The notes under the pieces are model-generated. The model was given only the letters and a program-made list of their open reading frames with translations. It had not been told where the DNA came from and did no database searches. Below, piece by piece: positions 9,073 to 17,492 of a stretch of 64,000 bases of DNA. Each line of letters starts with the position of its first letter. The first letter of the stretch is position 1. Position numbers and translations under genes: made by a program. Source of the DNA: Bacteroidota bacterium (GTDB taxonomy: Bacteria; Bacteroidota; Bacteroidia; Chitinophagales; Chitinophagaceae); the NCBI GenBank assembly GCA_018266455.1, contig JAFEAJ010000006.1, positions 40,050 through 104,049 on the forward strand. Reading direction: 5' to 3'.

Positions 9073-10191
9073 ATGATTGATCAAAAAGACCCCTGGCATA
9101 GCATCAATAATATTGATGAGGTTGACTCGCCGGCTCTGGTGCTTTATCCACAAAGGGTAAAAGCAAATATTCGCCTGGCACTTGGTATGGTGGGCAATGT
9201 GCAACGGCTACGCCCACACGTAAAAACCAATAAATGCGTGGAAACAGTTGTGCTGATGATGGACGAGGGTATTCACAAATTCAAATGTGCTACAATAGCA
9301 GAAGCTGAAATGATGGGCATGTGCAAAGCTGATGACGTGTTGCTGGCCTATCAGCCAGTTGGGCCGAAACTGGAACGTTTTACGGCGTTGATAAAAAAGT
9401 ACCCCAATACCAAATATTCTTGTCTTGCCGATAGTGCGGAAGCAGCAACTGAAATGGCCGCTGTTTTTTCTGGTAACGGGTTAACGATACCAGTTTATCT
9501 TGATATTAATGTCGGGCAGAACCGTACCGGTATTTTGCCGGAACATGGGCTTGAACTATATATCCAGTGCTCCACATTGAAAGGCATAAGCCCTGTTGGC
9601 CTTCATGTTTACGATGGGCACATACGCGAAACGGATTTTGTCATGCGAAAACAAAAATGCGATGAGTGTTTTGAAAGTGCTGTAAAATTGAAAAACGAAA
9701 TAATAAAGGCAGGTTTCGCGGAGCCTGTTGTTGTTGCCGGTGGATCTCCTACTTTTTCTATTCATTGTAAAAGGGAGAATGTGGAATGCAGCCCCGGGAC
9801 TTTTGTGTACTGGGACAAGGGGTATACCGATTTGTGCCCTGAGCAAAATTTTTTGCCGGCTGCATTGGTCATATCCCGCGTTATTTCCTTGCCTGCTGAA
9901 AATAAGCTGTGCCTTGATCTTGGCCACAAGTCAGTTGCTGCTGAAAATGAGATCACAAAACGGGTGTTTTTTCTAAATGCACCTGAATTGAAAGCCATTA
10001 GCCAAAGCGAAGAGCATTTGGTTGTTGAGGCAGGTGCAGGGCACCGATATAAAGTAGGAGATGTATTGTATGGCATTCCGCTTCATATTTGCCCCACCAT
10101 AGCATTATATGAAAGGGCAATTGCAATAAATGATCATGTTGCCAATGGCGAGTGGATGACAATTGGCAGGGACAGGAAAATAACTGTATGA
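9073..10191 (+). CDS. Fold-type III PLP enzyme, D-threonine aldolase / D-serine dehydratase-like
   Basis: PLP-dependent enzyme of 372 residues with an alanine-racemase-like N-terminal barrel and a C-terminal beta domain. Lys51 in RPHVKTNK is the expected PLP lysine. His338 and Cys340 in LHICPT match the metal ligand pair of eukaryotic-type D-serine dehydratase (DSD1); D-threonine aldolases have a closely related site. It would therefore split D-threonine or dehydrate D-serine-like 3-hydroxy-D-amino acids. The ATG at 9073 starts with the family's usual N-terminus; an upstream start at 9034 would add 13 hydrophobic residues. RidA upstream supports a dehydratase or enamine-forming reaction; exact substrate is inference. 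Confidence 0.88.
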   Translation: MIDQKDPWHSINNIDEVDSPALVLYPQRVKANIRLALGMVGNVQRLRPHVKTNKCVETVVLMMDEGIHKFKCATIAEAEMMGMCKADDVLLAYQPVGPKLERFTALIKKYPNTKYSCLADSAEAATEMAAVFSGNGLTIPVYLDINVGQNRTGILPEHGLELYIQCSTLKGISPVGLHVYDGHIRETDFVMRKQKCDECFESAVKLKNEIIKAGFAEPVVVAGGSPTFSIHCKRENVECSPGTFVYWDKGYTDLCPEQNFLPAALVISRVISLPAENKLCLDLGHKSVAAENEITKRVFFLNAPELKAISQSEEHLVVEAGAGHRYKVGDVLYGIPLHICPTIALYERAIAINDHVANGEWMTIGRDRKITV

Positions 10192-10245
10192 CCAGGTTTG
10201 AAATCAATTGCCTGATCAGCGATATTTGGAAAATAAATAGTAAAG

Positions 10246-11265
10246 ATGGGTTCGTTTCAGATAATAACTTTCGGGGAGCTCCTGCTCAGGCTTCATAGCG
10301 CAGCTTCAAAACGTTTTTTGCAAACAGAAGGCTTTGAGGTTTATTATGGCGGCGCGGAGGCGAACGTGAGCGTGCTGTTGGCAAATTTCGGCACAGCGGT
10401 CAATTATATTTCCTGTGTCCCTGAAAATGACCTCGCTGTTGCGGGCATCAATCAGCTCAAAAGTTATGGGGTCAGTACTGGAGATGTTTTGCACGGTGGG
10501 GATAAGCTTGGCCTTTATTTTACCGAGCCTGGCAATCACATCCGTTCAGCAAGGGTTATTTATGACCGGGCTTGTTCTTCTTTTTCATTTCTGAAACCGG
10601 GAATGATAAGCTGGAAGGAAATATTGAAAGGGGCATCGTATTTTCACTGGTCGGGGATTTCGGCAGCAGTTTCGCAAAGTGCGGCCGACGTTTGCGCAGA
10701 AGCCATTGCTGTCGCCAGGGAAAATGGTGTTGCCATATCTTCTGATTTCAATTACCGGTCAACACTATGGAAATATGGTAAGCACCCCCGTGAAATGATG
10801 CCAGGGCTTCTGGAACATAGTGAAGTTGCAGTTGCTGATCTTGATTCGGCTAATATTTATTATGGCATTGAAACCGATAAAAATGCTTCCTATGAAGAAA
10901 GGTTTGCACAATGTTGTAAGGTGCTGCAGCAAAAACTGCCGCTGTTGCAAACACTGGCCATGAGCTTTAGAAAAACAAAGGGCATTAGTCACTTCTACTC
11001 AGGGGCGCTTATGCACAAAGGCAAATATTATTTTACGGCAGCTCACGAACTTCCGTTTATTACTGACCAGATAGGCAGTGGCGACGCTTTTACCGGGGGG
11101 ATATTGTTTGGGCTGATCAATAAATTTGAACCTCAAAAGGTAATCGATTTCGCTGTAGCTTGCGGTGCATTGAAACAAAGCATGCCCGGCGATTGGGCAA
11201 TTCTCAGCAGGCAAGAGGTTGAACAGTTCATTCAAACCGGCTCATCCGGCCGGATCATCAGATGA
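10246..11265 (+). CDS. PfkB-family sugar kinase, 2-keto-3-deoxygluconate kinase-like
   Basis: Cytosolic ribokinase-family kinase of 339 residues. The N-terminal FGELLLRL segment, YYGGAEANVSVLLANFG, and the C-terminal QIGSGDAFTGGILFG motif are those of KdgK-type kinases, with the Asp of GSGDAF as catalytic base. Classical KdgK phosphorylates 2-keto-3-deoxygluconate. Here it lies between a D-amino-acid enzyme and a dipeptidase and may act on a product of that cassette, or on a sugar acid brought in by the GntP permease. A second PfkB kinase at 5330-6316 belongs to a different subgroup. Confidence 0.88.
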   Translation: MGSFQIITFGELLLRLHSAASKRFLQTEGFEVYYGGAEANVSVLLANFGTAVNYISCVPENDLAVAGINQLKSYGVSTGDVLHGGDKLGLYFTEPGNHIRSARVIYDRACSSFSFLKPGMISWKEILKGASYFHWSGISAAVSQSAADVCAEAIAVARENGVAISSDFNYRSTLWKYGKHPREMMPGLLEHSEVAVADLDSANIYYGIETDKNASYEERFAQCCKVLQQKLPLLQTLAMSFRKTKGISHFYSGALMHKGKYYFTAAHELPFITDQIGSGDAFTGGILFGLINKFEPQKVIDFAVACGALKQSMPGDWAILSRQEVEQFIQTGSSGRIIR

Positions 11266-11319
11266 CAGGACTGGCTTTTTTCTTCATTTATCACAACAGG
11301 AAATTAAATTCAAAACTTA

Positions 11320-12396
11320 ATGTTCACTATCGATGCCCATCTTGACCTCAGCATGAACGCCATGGAGTGGAATAGAGATTTGCGGTTGTCCATCACCGAA
11401 ATACGCGATCGTGAAAAGGGCATGAAGGATAAACCAGGTCGTGGCAAGGGGACAGTGTGCTTCCCCGAGCTACGAAGAGGAAATATTGGATTGGTGGTGG
11501 CAACCCAAATTGCGAGGTATGTTGCCCCGGATAACCCATTGCAGGGCTGGCATTCAGCCGAGCAGGCGTGGGCTCAAACACAGGCGCAAAGGGCATGGTA
11601 TAAGGAAATGGAACGTGCAGGGGAAATATCACAGGTAACCGATTTGAATTCGTTGGAGGCTCACCTGGCATATTGGAATGATGAGCGCCATTCAGAAAAA
11701 AAGATAGGTTATATCCTCAGCCTCGAAGGGGCAGATTCCATAGTTGATGTTGAGTACCTTGACACGGCCTATGGATATGGGTTGCGCGCAGTTGGCCCGG
11801 CACATTATGGCCCGGGCAGGTATGCAAATGGAACAGACGCTACCGGGAAAATGAGCAGGAATGGTTTAGCCCTTTTAAAAAAAATGGAAGAGCTTAACAT
11901 CATCCTTGATGCTACTCATTTATGTGATGATGCTTTCTGGCAGGCCCTAGACAATTTTCACGGGCATGTTTGGGCAAGCCATAATAATTGCAGGGCGCTG
12001 GTAAACCATAACCGGCAATTCAGTGATGATATGATAAAAGCTTTGGTAAGCAGGGAAGCTGTAATCGGCGCGGCAATGGATGCCTGGATGATAGTGCCGG
12101 ATTGGGCCCGCGGAAAATCAACGCCACAGCACATGAATTGCAACCTTGATAAGCTGCTTGATCATGTTGACCATATCTGCCAGATTGCAGGCAACACCTT
12201 GCATGTGGGAATTGGCTCTGATCTCGACGGCGCATTTGGAAAAGAGCAATCGCCTTTTGATATCGAGACGATAACTGATATTGATAAGATCCCTTCATTA
12301 TTAAGCAAAAGAAATTATTCTGAAAAAGATATTGAGAATGTCATGCACGGGAACTGGCTGAGATTTTTAAGAAAGGCGTGGAAAGATAATGCGTGA
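11320..12396 (+). CDS. Membrane dipeptidase, peptidase family M19
   Basis: Zinc dipeptidase of 358 residues related to renal dipeptidase; M19 enzymes tolerate a D-residue at the C-terminal position of a dipeptide. The N-terminal TIDAHLDLSM gives the His-x-Asp metal ligands. Further conserved stretches are LSLEGADS with the bridging Glu, ILDATHLCDD, WASHNN and HVGIGSDLDGAFG near the C-terminus. There is no signal peptide, so it is probably cytosolic. It is the last gene of the five-gene run starting at 7156, where it could release D-amino acids from imported dipeptides for the PLP enzyme. Confidence 0.92.
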   Translation: MFTIDAHLDLSMNAMEWNRDLRLSITEIRDREKGMKDKPGRGKGTVCFPELRRGNIGLVVATQIARYVAPDNPLQGWHSAEQAWAQTQAQRAWYKEMERAGEISQVTDLNSLEAHLAYWNDERHSEKKIGYILSLEGADSIVDVEYLDTAYGYGLRAVGPAHYGPGRYANGTDATGKMSRNGLALLKKMEELNIILDATHLCDDAFWQALDNFHGHVWASHNNCRALVNHNRQFSDDMIKALVSREAVIGAAMDAWMIVPDWARGKSTPQHMNCNLDKLLDHVDHICQIAGNTLHVGIGSDLDGAFGKEQSPFDIETITDIDKIPSLLSKRNYSEKDIENVMHGNWLRFLRKAWKDNA

Positions 12397-12639
12397 CGGT
12401 GAATAGTAATTGCTGAATGGTTGTTGAATGTACGAACAATCATAATGGATATGCAGGACAGGTCATGTATCAATGAGAAGATTTGTGAAGAAACTCATTT
12501 TGGCTTGGTAATGCAACCCTCCCGATTGTATGAAAAACCGAATTCCATTTCTATGACTTGCAACTTTAGAAAGCAATATTCTTCATTTAATTTTTTTGGC
12601 ATAGTTATTTCAGATAGTAAAGAGACAAAATCCACTATC

Positions 12640-13635
12640 ATGAAATTGCCTTTCCTTTCCCATCGTTGGATTTTTTTTGTTTCCGGGATTTTAATTCTCA
12701 GTTGCAAGAAGGATTCACATGCTATAAATTCAAATGTTAATAATCAGCAGCCCGAAAACGGGTCATGCACAGCTTCCATCGCAGATGCTGAAAAAATAGA
12801 AATATTTCCGGCAGATAACCCATGGAACCAGGATATATCTTCCCAGCCAGTTGACCAGAATAGCGACCAGGTTATTGCAAATTTTTCTACTTCAGGCTTG
12901 CATGCTGATTTTGGGAGCGGGCTTTGGAATAATGCGCCAATAGGAATTCCCTTTACTGTAGTTTGTGGAAACCAGGGAAAAAGCACCGTTACATTTCGCT
13001 CTAATGCTTACGATGGGAATTATGGGGATGAAAGTGATGCAGGGCCTTATGCAATCCCGCTCACTGCTCCGATCGAAGGCAATGGTAACGGCGATGCGCA
13101 TGTGATTTCTGTTGACAAAGATAATGGCGTTTTGTATGAATTGTATAACGCAAGTGTAAAAGGAAATCATTGGGAAGCCTCTTCCGGAGCAATTTTTGAT
13201 TTGAAGTCAAATGTGTTGAGGACAGATGGGTGGACTTCTGCAGATGCAGCAGGCCTGCCGATTTTTCCCGGCCTTGTGCGATATGAAGAAGTGCTGAAAG
13301 GAACCATTGATCATGCCATTCGTTTTACACTGAGCAGCTCAAACGTAAAACCGGCATATATTTCGCCGGCTCGTCACAAAGTGAACAGCTCAGGCGGGCA
13401 ATACGCTCTTCCCTTCGGTGCTAAAATCAGGTTGAAAAAAGATTTTGATATCAGCAGTTATCCTGCGCACATACAAGTAATCTTGACTGCTATGAAAAAA
13501 TATGGATTGATACTTGCCGACATCGGCAGCAATATGTTTATCAGTGGCGCACCTGATGAAAGATGGAATAATGATGAACTGCATCAACTCGGAAATGTTA
13601 AAGCATCAGCGTTTGAAGTGGTGAGGTTTGAGTAG
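12640..13635 (+). CDS. Uncharacterised secreted lipoprotein
   Basis: A 331-residue lipoprotein if translation starts at the ATG at 12640, which gives a signal peptide with lipobox ILSC. An upstream in-frame start at 12421 would place 73 unlikely residues before the signal, so I reject it. The mature part carries conserved-looking segments seen in secreted proteins of several phyla: PADNPWNQDIS, DESDAGPYAIPL, GWTSADAAGLPIFPGLVRY, and ISPARH. Tyr- and Trp-rich strands suggest a beta-rich extracytoplasmic domain. I do not recognise a catalytic motif. The gene stands alone downstream of the dipeptidase after about 240 bp. Confidence 0.8.
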   Translation: MKLPFLSHRWIFFVSGILILSCKKDSHAINSNVNNQQPENGSCTASIADAEKIEIFPADNPWNQDISSQPVDQNSDQVIANFSTSGLHADFGSGLWNNAPIGIPFTVVCGNQGKSTVTFRSNAYDGNYGDESDAGPYAIPLTAPIEGNGNGDAHVISVDKDNGVLYELYNASVKGNHWEASSGAIFDLKSNVLRTDGWTSADAAGLPIFPGLVRYEEVLKGTIDHAIRFTLSSSNVKPAYISPARHKVNSSGGQYALPFGAKIRLKKDFDISSYPAHIQVILTAMKKYGLILADIGSNMFISGAPDERWNNDELHQLGNVKASAFEVVRFE

Positions 13636-13701
13636 GATAGAAGGTGCGGTTCACAAAATCGATTACCCTATGATGTCCCTCCTCTCGTATCATTTATTTC
13701 G

Positions 13702-14142
13702 CTACATATTTGAATGCAGATAATCTTTCAAATTGGTAATTGTTTCTTCATGTGTGCGTATGGTTTCTTTAACGAGGTCGTTTATGGAAACGATACCGAT
13801 TAGTTTGGCATTGTCGAAAACAGGGAGGTAACGAATATTTTTGTCAGACATTAATTGCATGCAAAAATCAACAGTATCGTAGGGATTCACCCGCGGGAGG
13901 TCGTCAGACATGATTTCGGAAACTTTTGTATCTGTCGATGATTTTCCTTTCAGGATCACTTTGCGCGAATAATCTCTTTCGGTCATAATGCCTCTATATT
14001 CTTCGCCGTCCATGACCATTACTGAACCTATGTTTTTTTCAGCCATGATCCTCAGCGCTTCGAGCACTGTGGTGCCTGGTGTAACAGTAATGGAAGCAAC
14101 CCTGCTTGCCTTGTGTTTGAGGATGTCTGCTACTTTTCTCAT
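13702..14142 (-). CDS. Two-CBS-domain protein
   Basis: A 146-residue protein made of two CBS domains in tandem, roughly residues 8-65 and 75-135 (TPGTTVLEALRIMAEKNIGSV then NPYDTVDFCMQLMSDKNIRYLPV, each a helix-strand CBS unit). Such stand-alone CBS pairs bind adenine nucleotides and act as energy sensors or partners of other proteins. The segment GIMTERDYSRKVILKGKSS is typical of the signal-transduction CBS proteins widespread in bacteria. It is convergent with the lipoprotein gene and upstream of the tRNA on the opposite strand. Partner unknown. Confidence 0.92.
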   Translation of the reverse strand: MRKVADILKHKASRVASITVTPGTTVLEALRIMAEKNIGSVMVMDGEEYRGIMTERDYSRKVILKGKSSTDTKVSEIMSDDLPRVNPYDTVDFCMQLMSDKNIRYLPVFDNAKLIGIVSINDLVKETIRTHEETITNLKDYLHSNM

Positions 14143-14251
14143 TTGTCAGTTTTTAATAAAAAATCGTTTACTACTAATTTACAAAATTTCCAAATCCAAA
14201 CGAATTATTTATTATTTGGAAGATAAAAATATGCGCATTTATTTTGCAGCC

Positions 14252-14336
14252 GGAGGGATGTCAGAGCGGTTTAATGAGGCGGTCTTGAAAACCGTTGACT
14301 GTAACAGGTCCGGGGGTTCGAATCCCTCTCCCTCCG
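14252..14336 (+). tRNA. tRNA-Ser (anticodon UGA)
   Basis: A full cloverleaf can be drawn: acceptor GGAGGGA with TCCCTCC plus discriminator G, anticodon stem GCGGT with ACCGT around loop CTTGAAA (anticodon TGA), a long class II variable arm, and T-stem GGGGG with CCCTC around TTCGAAT. The 3' CCA is not encoded. It reads serine UCA and related codons. Confidence 0.97.
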
Positions 14337-14370
14337 CTGAAATCAAGCCATCAGGATAACGTCTCATCAA

Positions 14371-14404
14371 TAAACCCTGCAAAATCAAACATTTGCAGGG
14401 TTTA
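14371..14404 (+). terminator. Hairpin downstream of tRNA-Ser
   Basis: TAAACCCTGCAAA pairs with TTTGCAGGGTTTA, a 13-bp perfect stem with loop ATCAAACA, 35 bp after the tRNA. The T-run is inside the stem, so it could work in both directions. Confidence 0.75.
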
Positions 14405-14579
14405 TGTATTTCCGGATTTTGTATATGCGCTGGACGTAAATTGAAAAACTTGCCCCATATATCGAATGATAAGACTGACTAAAATAATCAAAGACCGCGC
14501 ATTGCCTCAATATTAGTTTATGGTCTTGAACTTTGGAACAGGGCTTTTTTCATGACCTTCTTGCCTCGCCAAGGGGTCT

Positions 14580-15656
14580 TCACTCAGGTTTCCTTCCAAG
14601 GTCCCTCATTATTTTAAAATGTGAAACCACTGCCCCGGTCATGGTCGGAAATTCATTGTAGGCAATTTGATGTTGCAGGCAGGCTTGTTTCACTATCTTG
14701 TTTAATGCGGCGTAATGGACATGGCAAATGCGAGGGAACAAATGGTGTTCAACCTGAAAATTCAAACCCCCGACAAGCCAGGAAATGATTTTATTTTTTG
14801 TGGCAAAATTAGCAGTAGCCCTTACCTGGTATACAGCCCATTCCTCTTCAATTTTTATGTGATCGCTTTCGGCGGCAAATTCAAATTCGGTATGTTCGAC
14901 CACGTGGGCCAGCTGAAAAACAATGGAAAGAGTAAATCCCATTACCATATTGAAACTAATGTAACCTAGCGCCCAATTCCGCCAGCCAACAGCCATAACG
15001 GGTATGGCAATATAAAAAATGATATACAATATTTTAGAGATCCAAAAAATAAAATGTTCTTTAATATCCATTTTTTGCAGCGGAGTGGAAACCACTTTCA
15101 TACGGAAATATTTTGTATAATCCATAATGAACACCCACGCTATAGAAGTAATGCAATACACGGCAATCACATACAAATATTGGAACCGGTGTAACGGAAA
15201 CCACTGCTGTGTTTTGCATTGGCGCATCAACGGGCTTTTGGCAATATCGTCATCAACCCCATCAATATTAGTATAAGTGTGATGGATAATATTGTGCTTA
15301 AACTTCCAGATAAATGCGTTGCCGCCAAGTGCGTTCAGTGTAAGCCCCATGATGTCATTGATTCGGCTGTGGCAGGAATAACTTCCATGGCATGCATCAT
15401 GCATTACATTAAAACCGATGCTTGCAAGCACAAAGCCAAAAAGGCCGCTCAATACCAATCCGACAACAGCAGGCATATTAAACATCAATAAAGAAATATA
15501 CAGCACGATAGCAGCCGGTATTAAAATCAGTGTTTTCACAAATAGCTTGTTGTTGCCTGTTTTTTCCAAGTTATTTGTTTTGAAATATTCATCTACCGAT
15601 GATTTTAACGAGTTGTAAAAAACCCGGTGTTTGTTGTTGAAACTTATTTTAGGCAT
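14580..15656 (-). CDS. Membrane fatty acid desaturase
   Basis: Integral-membrane di-iron desaturase of 358 residues, introducing a double bond into acyl chains. The three histidine boxes are visible: HDACH (HxxxH), HNIIHH (HxxxHH type) and QVEHH near the C-terminus; the Gln-x-x-His-His form of the last box is typical of linoleoyl-CoA/front-end-like desaturases, which in eukaryotes carry a cytochrome b5 domain that is missing here. Four hydrophobic segments flank the boxes. Length is normal. An electron donor is not encoded nearby. Regiospecificity cannot be told from sequence. Confidence 0.93.
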   Translation of the reverse strand: MPKISFNNKHRVFYNSLKSSVDEYFKTNNLEKTGNNKLFVKTLILIPAAIVLYISLLMFNMPAVVGLVLSGLFGFVLASIGFNVMHDACHGSYSCHSRINDIMGLTLNALGGNAFIWKFKHNIIHHTYTNIDGVDDDIAKSPLMRQCKTQQWFPLHRFQYLYVIAVYCITSIAWVFIMDYTKYFRMKVVSTPLQKMDIKEHFIFWISKILYIIFYIAIPVMAVGWRNWALGYISFNMVMGFTLSIVFQLAHVVEHTEFEFAAESDHIKIEEEWAVYQVRATANFATKNKIISWLVGGLNFQVEHHLFPRICHVHYAALNKIVKQACLQHQIAYNEFPTMTGAVVSHFKIMRDLGRKPE

Positions 15657-15754
15657 ATTATTTTGTCAGGCTGTTATCAAATGCTGGCCAATATAGGGGC
15701 GAGATGGTAGAGCGAGAATAACAGCAAGATAGCATTTTGTATATATTTTGTGGC

Positions 15755-15904
15755 ATGAAGTCGGAAAAACAACAAGGGATTAATCCACATAAGATGGAAG
15801 AAGAGATGAAAAGCCCACAATGGCAACAAGTGTCATTTCAACAAAAAATAATACCGCTTTTTAAAATTAAAGACTATCTTCGTAAGGATAATTTGAGTCC
15901 ATAG
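15755..15904 (+). CDS. Possible small protein of 49 residues
   Basis: An ATG-started frame of 49 codons in the 345-bp gap between the desaturase and the RRM gene. The product is polar and rich in Lys, Gln and Glu (starts MKSEKQQGINPHK, ends in KDYLRKDNLSP), with no signal or membrane segment. Spacing after a TTTTG-rich stretch is compatible with expression. I do not recognise it; it may be a chance frame. Nothing else was seen in 15657-16001. Confidence 0.3.
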   Translation: MKSEKQQGINPHKMEEEMKSPQWQQVSFQQKIIPLFKIKDYLRKDNLSP

Positions 15905-16001
15905 CTCTTGTAAGTGAATTATAATTTTCTCTCCCAGGCATATTCTTCTTTTACACCTGCTTTTTTCTCAAGTATAATTTTTAAAAGCTTAATTTTTTAC
16001 C

Positions 16002-16277
16002 ATGAATATTTATGTGTCCAATTTGGGGCTCAACATGCAGGATAATGATTTGAAAAATTTGTTTACTGAATATGGAACAGTGACATCTGCCAAAGTGATC
16101 ATAGACCGAGAAACAGGCAGGAGCCGTGGCTTTGGATTTGTGGAGATGAGTGACGATAATGCTGCAAAAAAGGCAATTGGGGAACTTGATGGAAAGATGG
16201 CAGATGGCCATGCCATCAAGGTAAGTGAAGCCAGGGAAAAAAGGACAAATAACAATTCCTCTTCACGGCGTTGGTAA
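16002..16277 (+). CDS. RRM-domain RNA-binding protein
   Basis: A 91-residue protein that is almost entirely one RNA recognition motif. RNP2 is IYVSNL at residues 2-7 and RNP1 is RGFGFVEM near residues 42-49, with aromatic residues in the RNA-stacking positions. The tail is short, Lys/Arg/Asn/Ser-rich (EKRTNNNSSSRRW). Such single-RRM proteins in cyanobacteria and Bacteroidota bind single-stranded RNA and are often cold-induced. A cold-shock-domain protein and a DEAD-box helicase within 1.5 kb support a role in RNA folding at low temperature. Confidence 0.95.
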   Translation: MNIYVSNLGLNMQDNDLKNLFTEYGTVTSAKVIIDRETGRSRGFGFVEMSDDNAAKKAIGELDGKMADGHAIKVSEAREKRTNNNSSSRRW

Positions 16278-16335
16278 TCTCTGCAGGCCGGGAATTTTAT
16301 TTTTTTGAAATAGCTGTAAGAAAATTCATAATTAG

Positions 16336-16590
16336 ATGACCATTGAAGTAATTGAAAAGTTCATCCAGGACCAGAGCCGCAAAGGGACTGCTGTAAACAT
16401 CCATTTTAAAGACCGTAATACAGTTAACGGTATTTTTATTTACAGCAGGGACTATGATGAACTAAAATCAAAAAATCTTTGGCGTGTAGTGCACAGGTCT
16501 AGTATTGGAAAATGGAAAGAAAGCCAGGACATAAACCTTACTAGGATTTTTAACGGCATTGCCTTTACGCGCCTTTCCGATGAAAGGTGA
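16336..16590 (+). CDS. Small conserved-looking protein, possibly Sm-like fold
   Basis: An 84-residue protein 58 bp after the RRM gene in the same direction. No family is recognised with confidence. The segment GTAVNIHFKDRNTVNGIFIYSRDYDELKSK, read in short pieces, alternates charged and hydrophobic residues as in a bent Sm/Hfq-like beta-sheet, and the product ends IFNGIAFTRLSDER. The N-terminal helix (EVIEKFIQDQSRK) would precede the sheet, also as in Sm folds. A role in RNA binding is only inference from this and from the neighbours. Confidence 0.6.
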   Translation: MTIEVIEKFIQDQSRKGTAVNIHFKDRNTVNGIFIYSRDYDELKSKNLWRVVHRSSIGKWKESQDINLTRIFNGIAFTRLSDER

Positions 16591-16603
16591 TCTTGGGCAT
16601 TTT

Positions 16604-17050
16604 TTACCTGAGTAACCTTACGTTTATTGCAGTTAATCCCTTAGGCCCTTTTTCAATTTCAAAGCTTACTTTGTTTTGCGCTTTTACCGGTTCTTCCAAA
16701 CCGCTTATGTGAAAAAAAATATTTTGCTGGGTAGCCCTGTCTTTGATAAAACCAAAGCCTTTTCCTTCATTAAAGGACATCACAATACCTTTATGCAAAT
16801 TGGTTTCTTTTTCCCTGTCTTCCAGTTTAGGAGTTCCAATTTGTATATTTTCCAGTTTAATTTTTTCGCTCTTTCTTGGGTCAGGCGGAGTATCAGACAG
16901 GTTGCCATTTTCATCCATATAGGCAAGCATGCTGTCAAAACTTTTTGATTCCTTTGCTTTTTCTTTTCGCTCCTGCCTGCGTTCTTCTTTTTGTTTTTTG
17001 ATTTGTTGCTTTTTCTTTTCTCTTTCTTTTTTATTCCATGTTTCAGCCAT
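16604..17050 (-). CDS. Cold-shock-domain protein with charged N-terminal extension
   Basis: A 148-residue protein whose C-terminal part (about residues 82-148) is a cold-shock domain: KGIVMSFNEGKGFGFI carries RNP1-like KGFGF and NIFFHISGL carries the RNP2-like FFH. The first 40 residues are a highly charged Lys/Glu/Arg helix (KKEREKKKQQIKKQKEERR), probably RNA-binding or disordered. I start at the ATG giving MAETWNKK at 17050; an upstream in-frame start would add 12 hydrophobic residues. It is convergent with the small protein at 16336-16590, and its long divergent leader region faces the DEAD-box gene. Confidence 0.9.
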   Translation of the reverse strand: MAETWNKKEREKKKQQIKKQKEERRQERKEKAKESKSFDSMLAYMDENGNLSDTPPDPRKSEKIKLENIQIGTPKLEDREKETNLHKGIVMSFNEGKGFGFIKDRATQQNIFFHISGLEEPVKAQNKVSFEIEKGPKGLTAINVRLLR

Positions 17051-17492
17051 GTTGATGTTTTTTACATTAAGAAATTTTATGACCAACTACGTTGCAACAG
17101 CCCTGAACAAATGATTTTTAAGACACTTTTATTGGCAACGGATCATGGATTAATGATTCTGTATTCGTTTCGAAAGAAATGATGAGCAATTGGAGATGTA
17201 AAGGAAGAATAGGGCAGTTGTAAAAATAATTCAATTACAAAACAAAATGACTCAAATCATTTTGTGAAGATACGTTTTATCATAGAACATGGAGCCCTAT
17301 TTGAACATTGTACGGTTGTTTTGCAAATTAATTAGAAAATACAATCAATTAAATCTATCTTTGTATCTCTTAATGTTATTACGCTCTCTGTTTGTGAAGA
17401 ACTCTTCCTCAAATACTGTGATGTGCTAACGTAAGGCAGATAATGTATCAGCTTATTTCTGATAGCCTTATCAAAAAAATTAAAAATTTAAC
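17051..17492. promoter_or_regulatory. 442-bp AT-rich divergent leader region of cold-shock protein and DEAD-box helicase
   Basis: No gene is seen. A TAnnTTTG -7 element (TATCTTTG) lies at 17356-17363 on the + strand without a good TTTG at the usual distance. It would give an about 120-base 5' leader for the helicase mRNA, as is common for cold-induced RNA helicase genes. Any thermosensor structure is not demonstrated. Confidence 0.4.

Noticed and set aside
14252..14336. tRNA-Ser(UGA) acting as a suppressor of the methyltransferase TGA
   Set aside because: Anticodon UGA pairs with UCA codons, not with UGA; it cannot read the stop.
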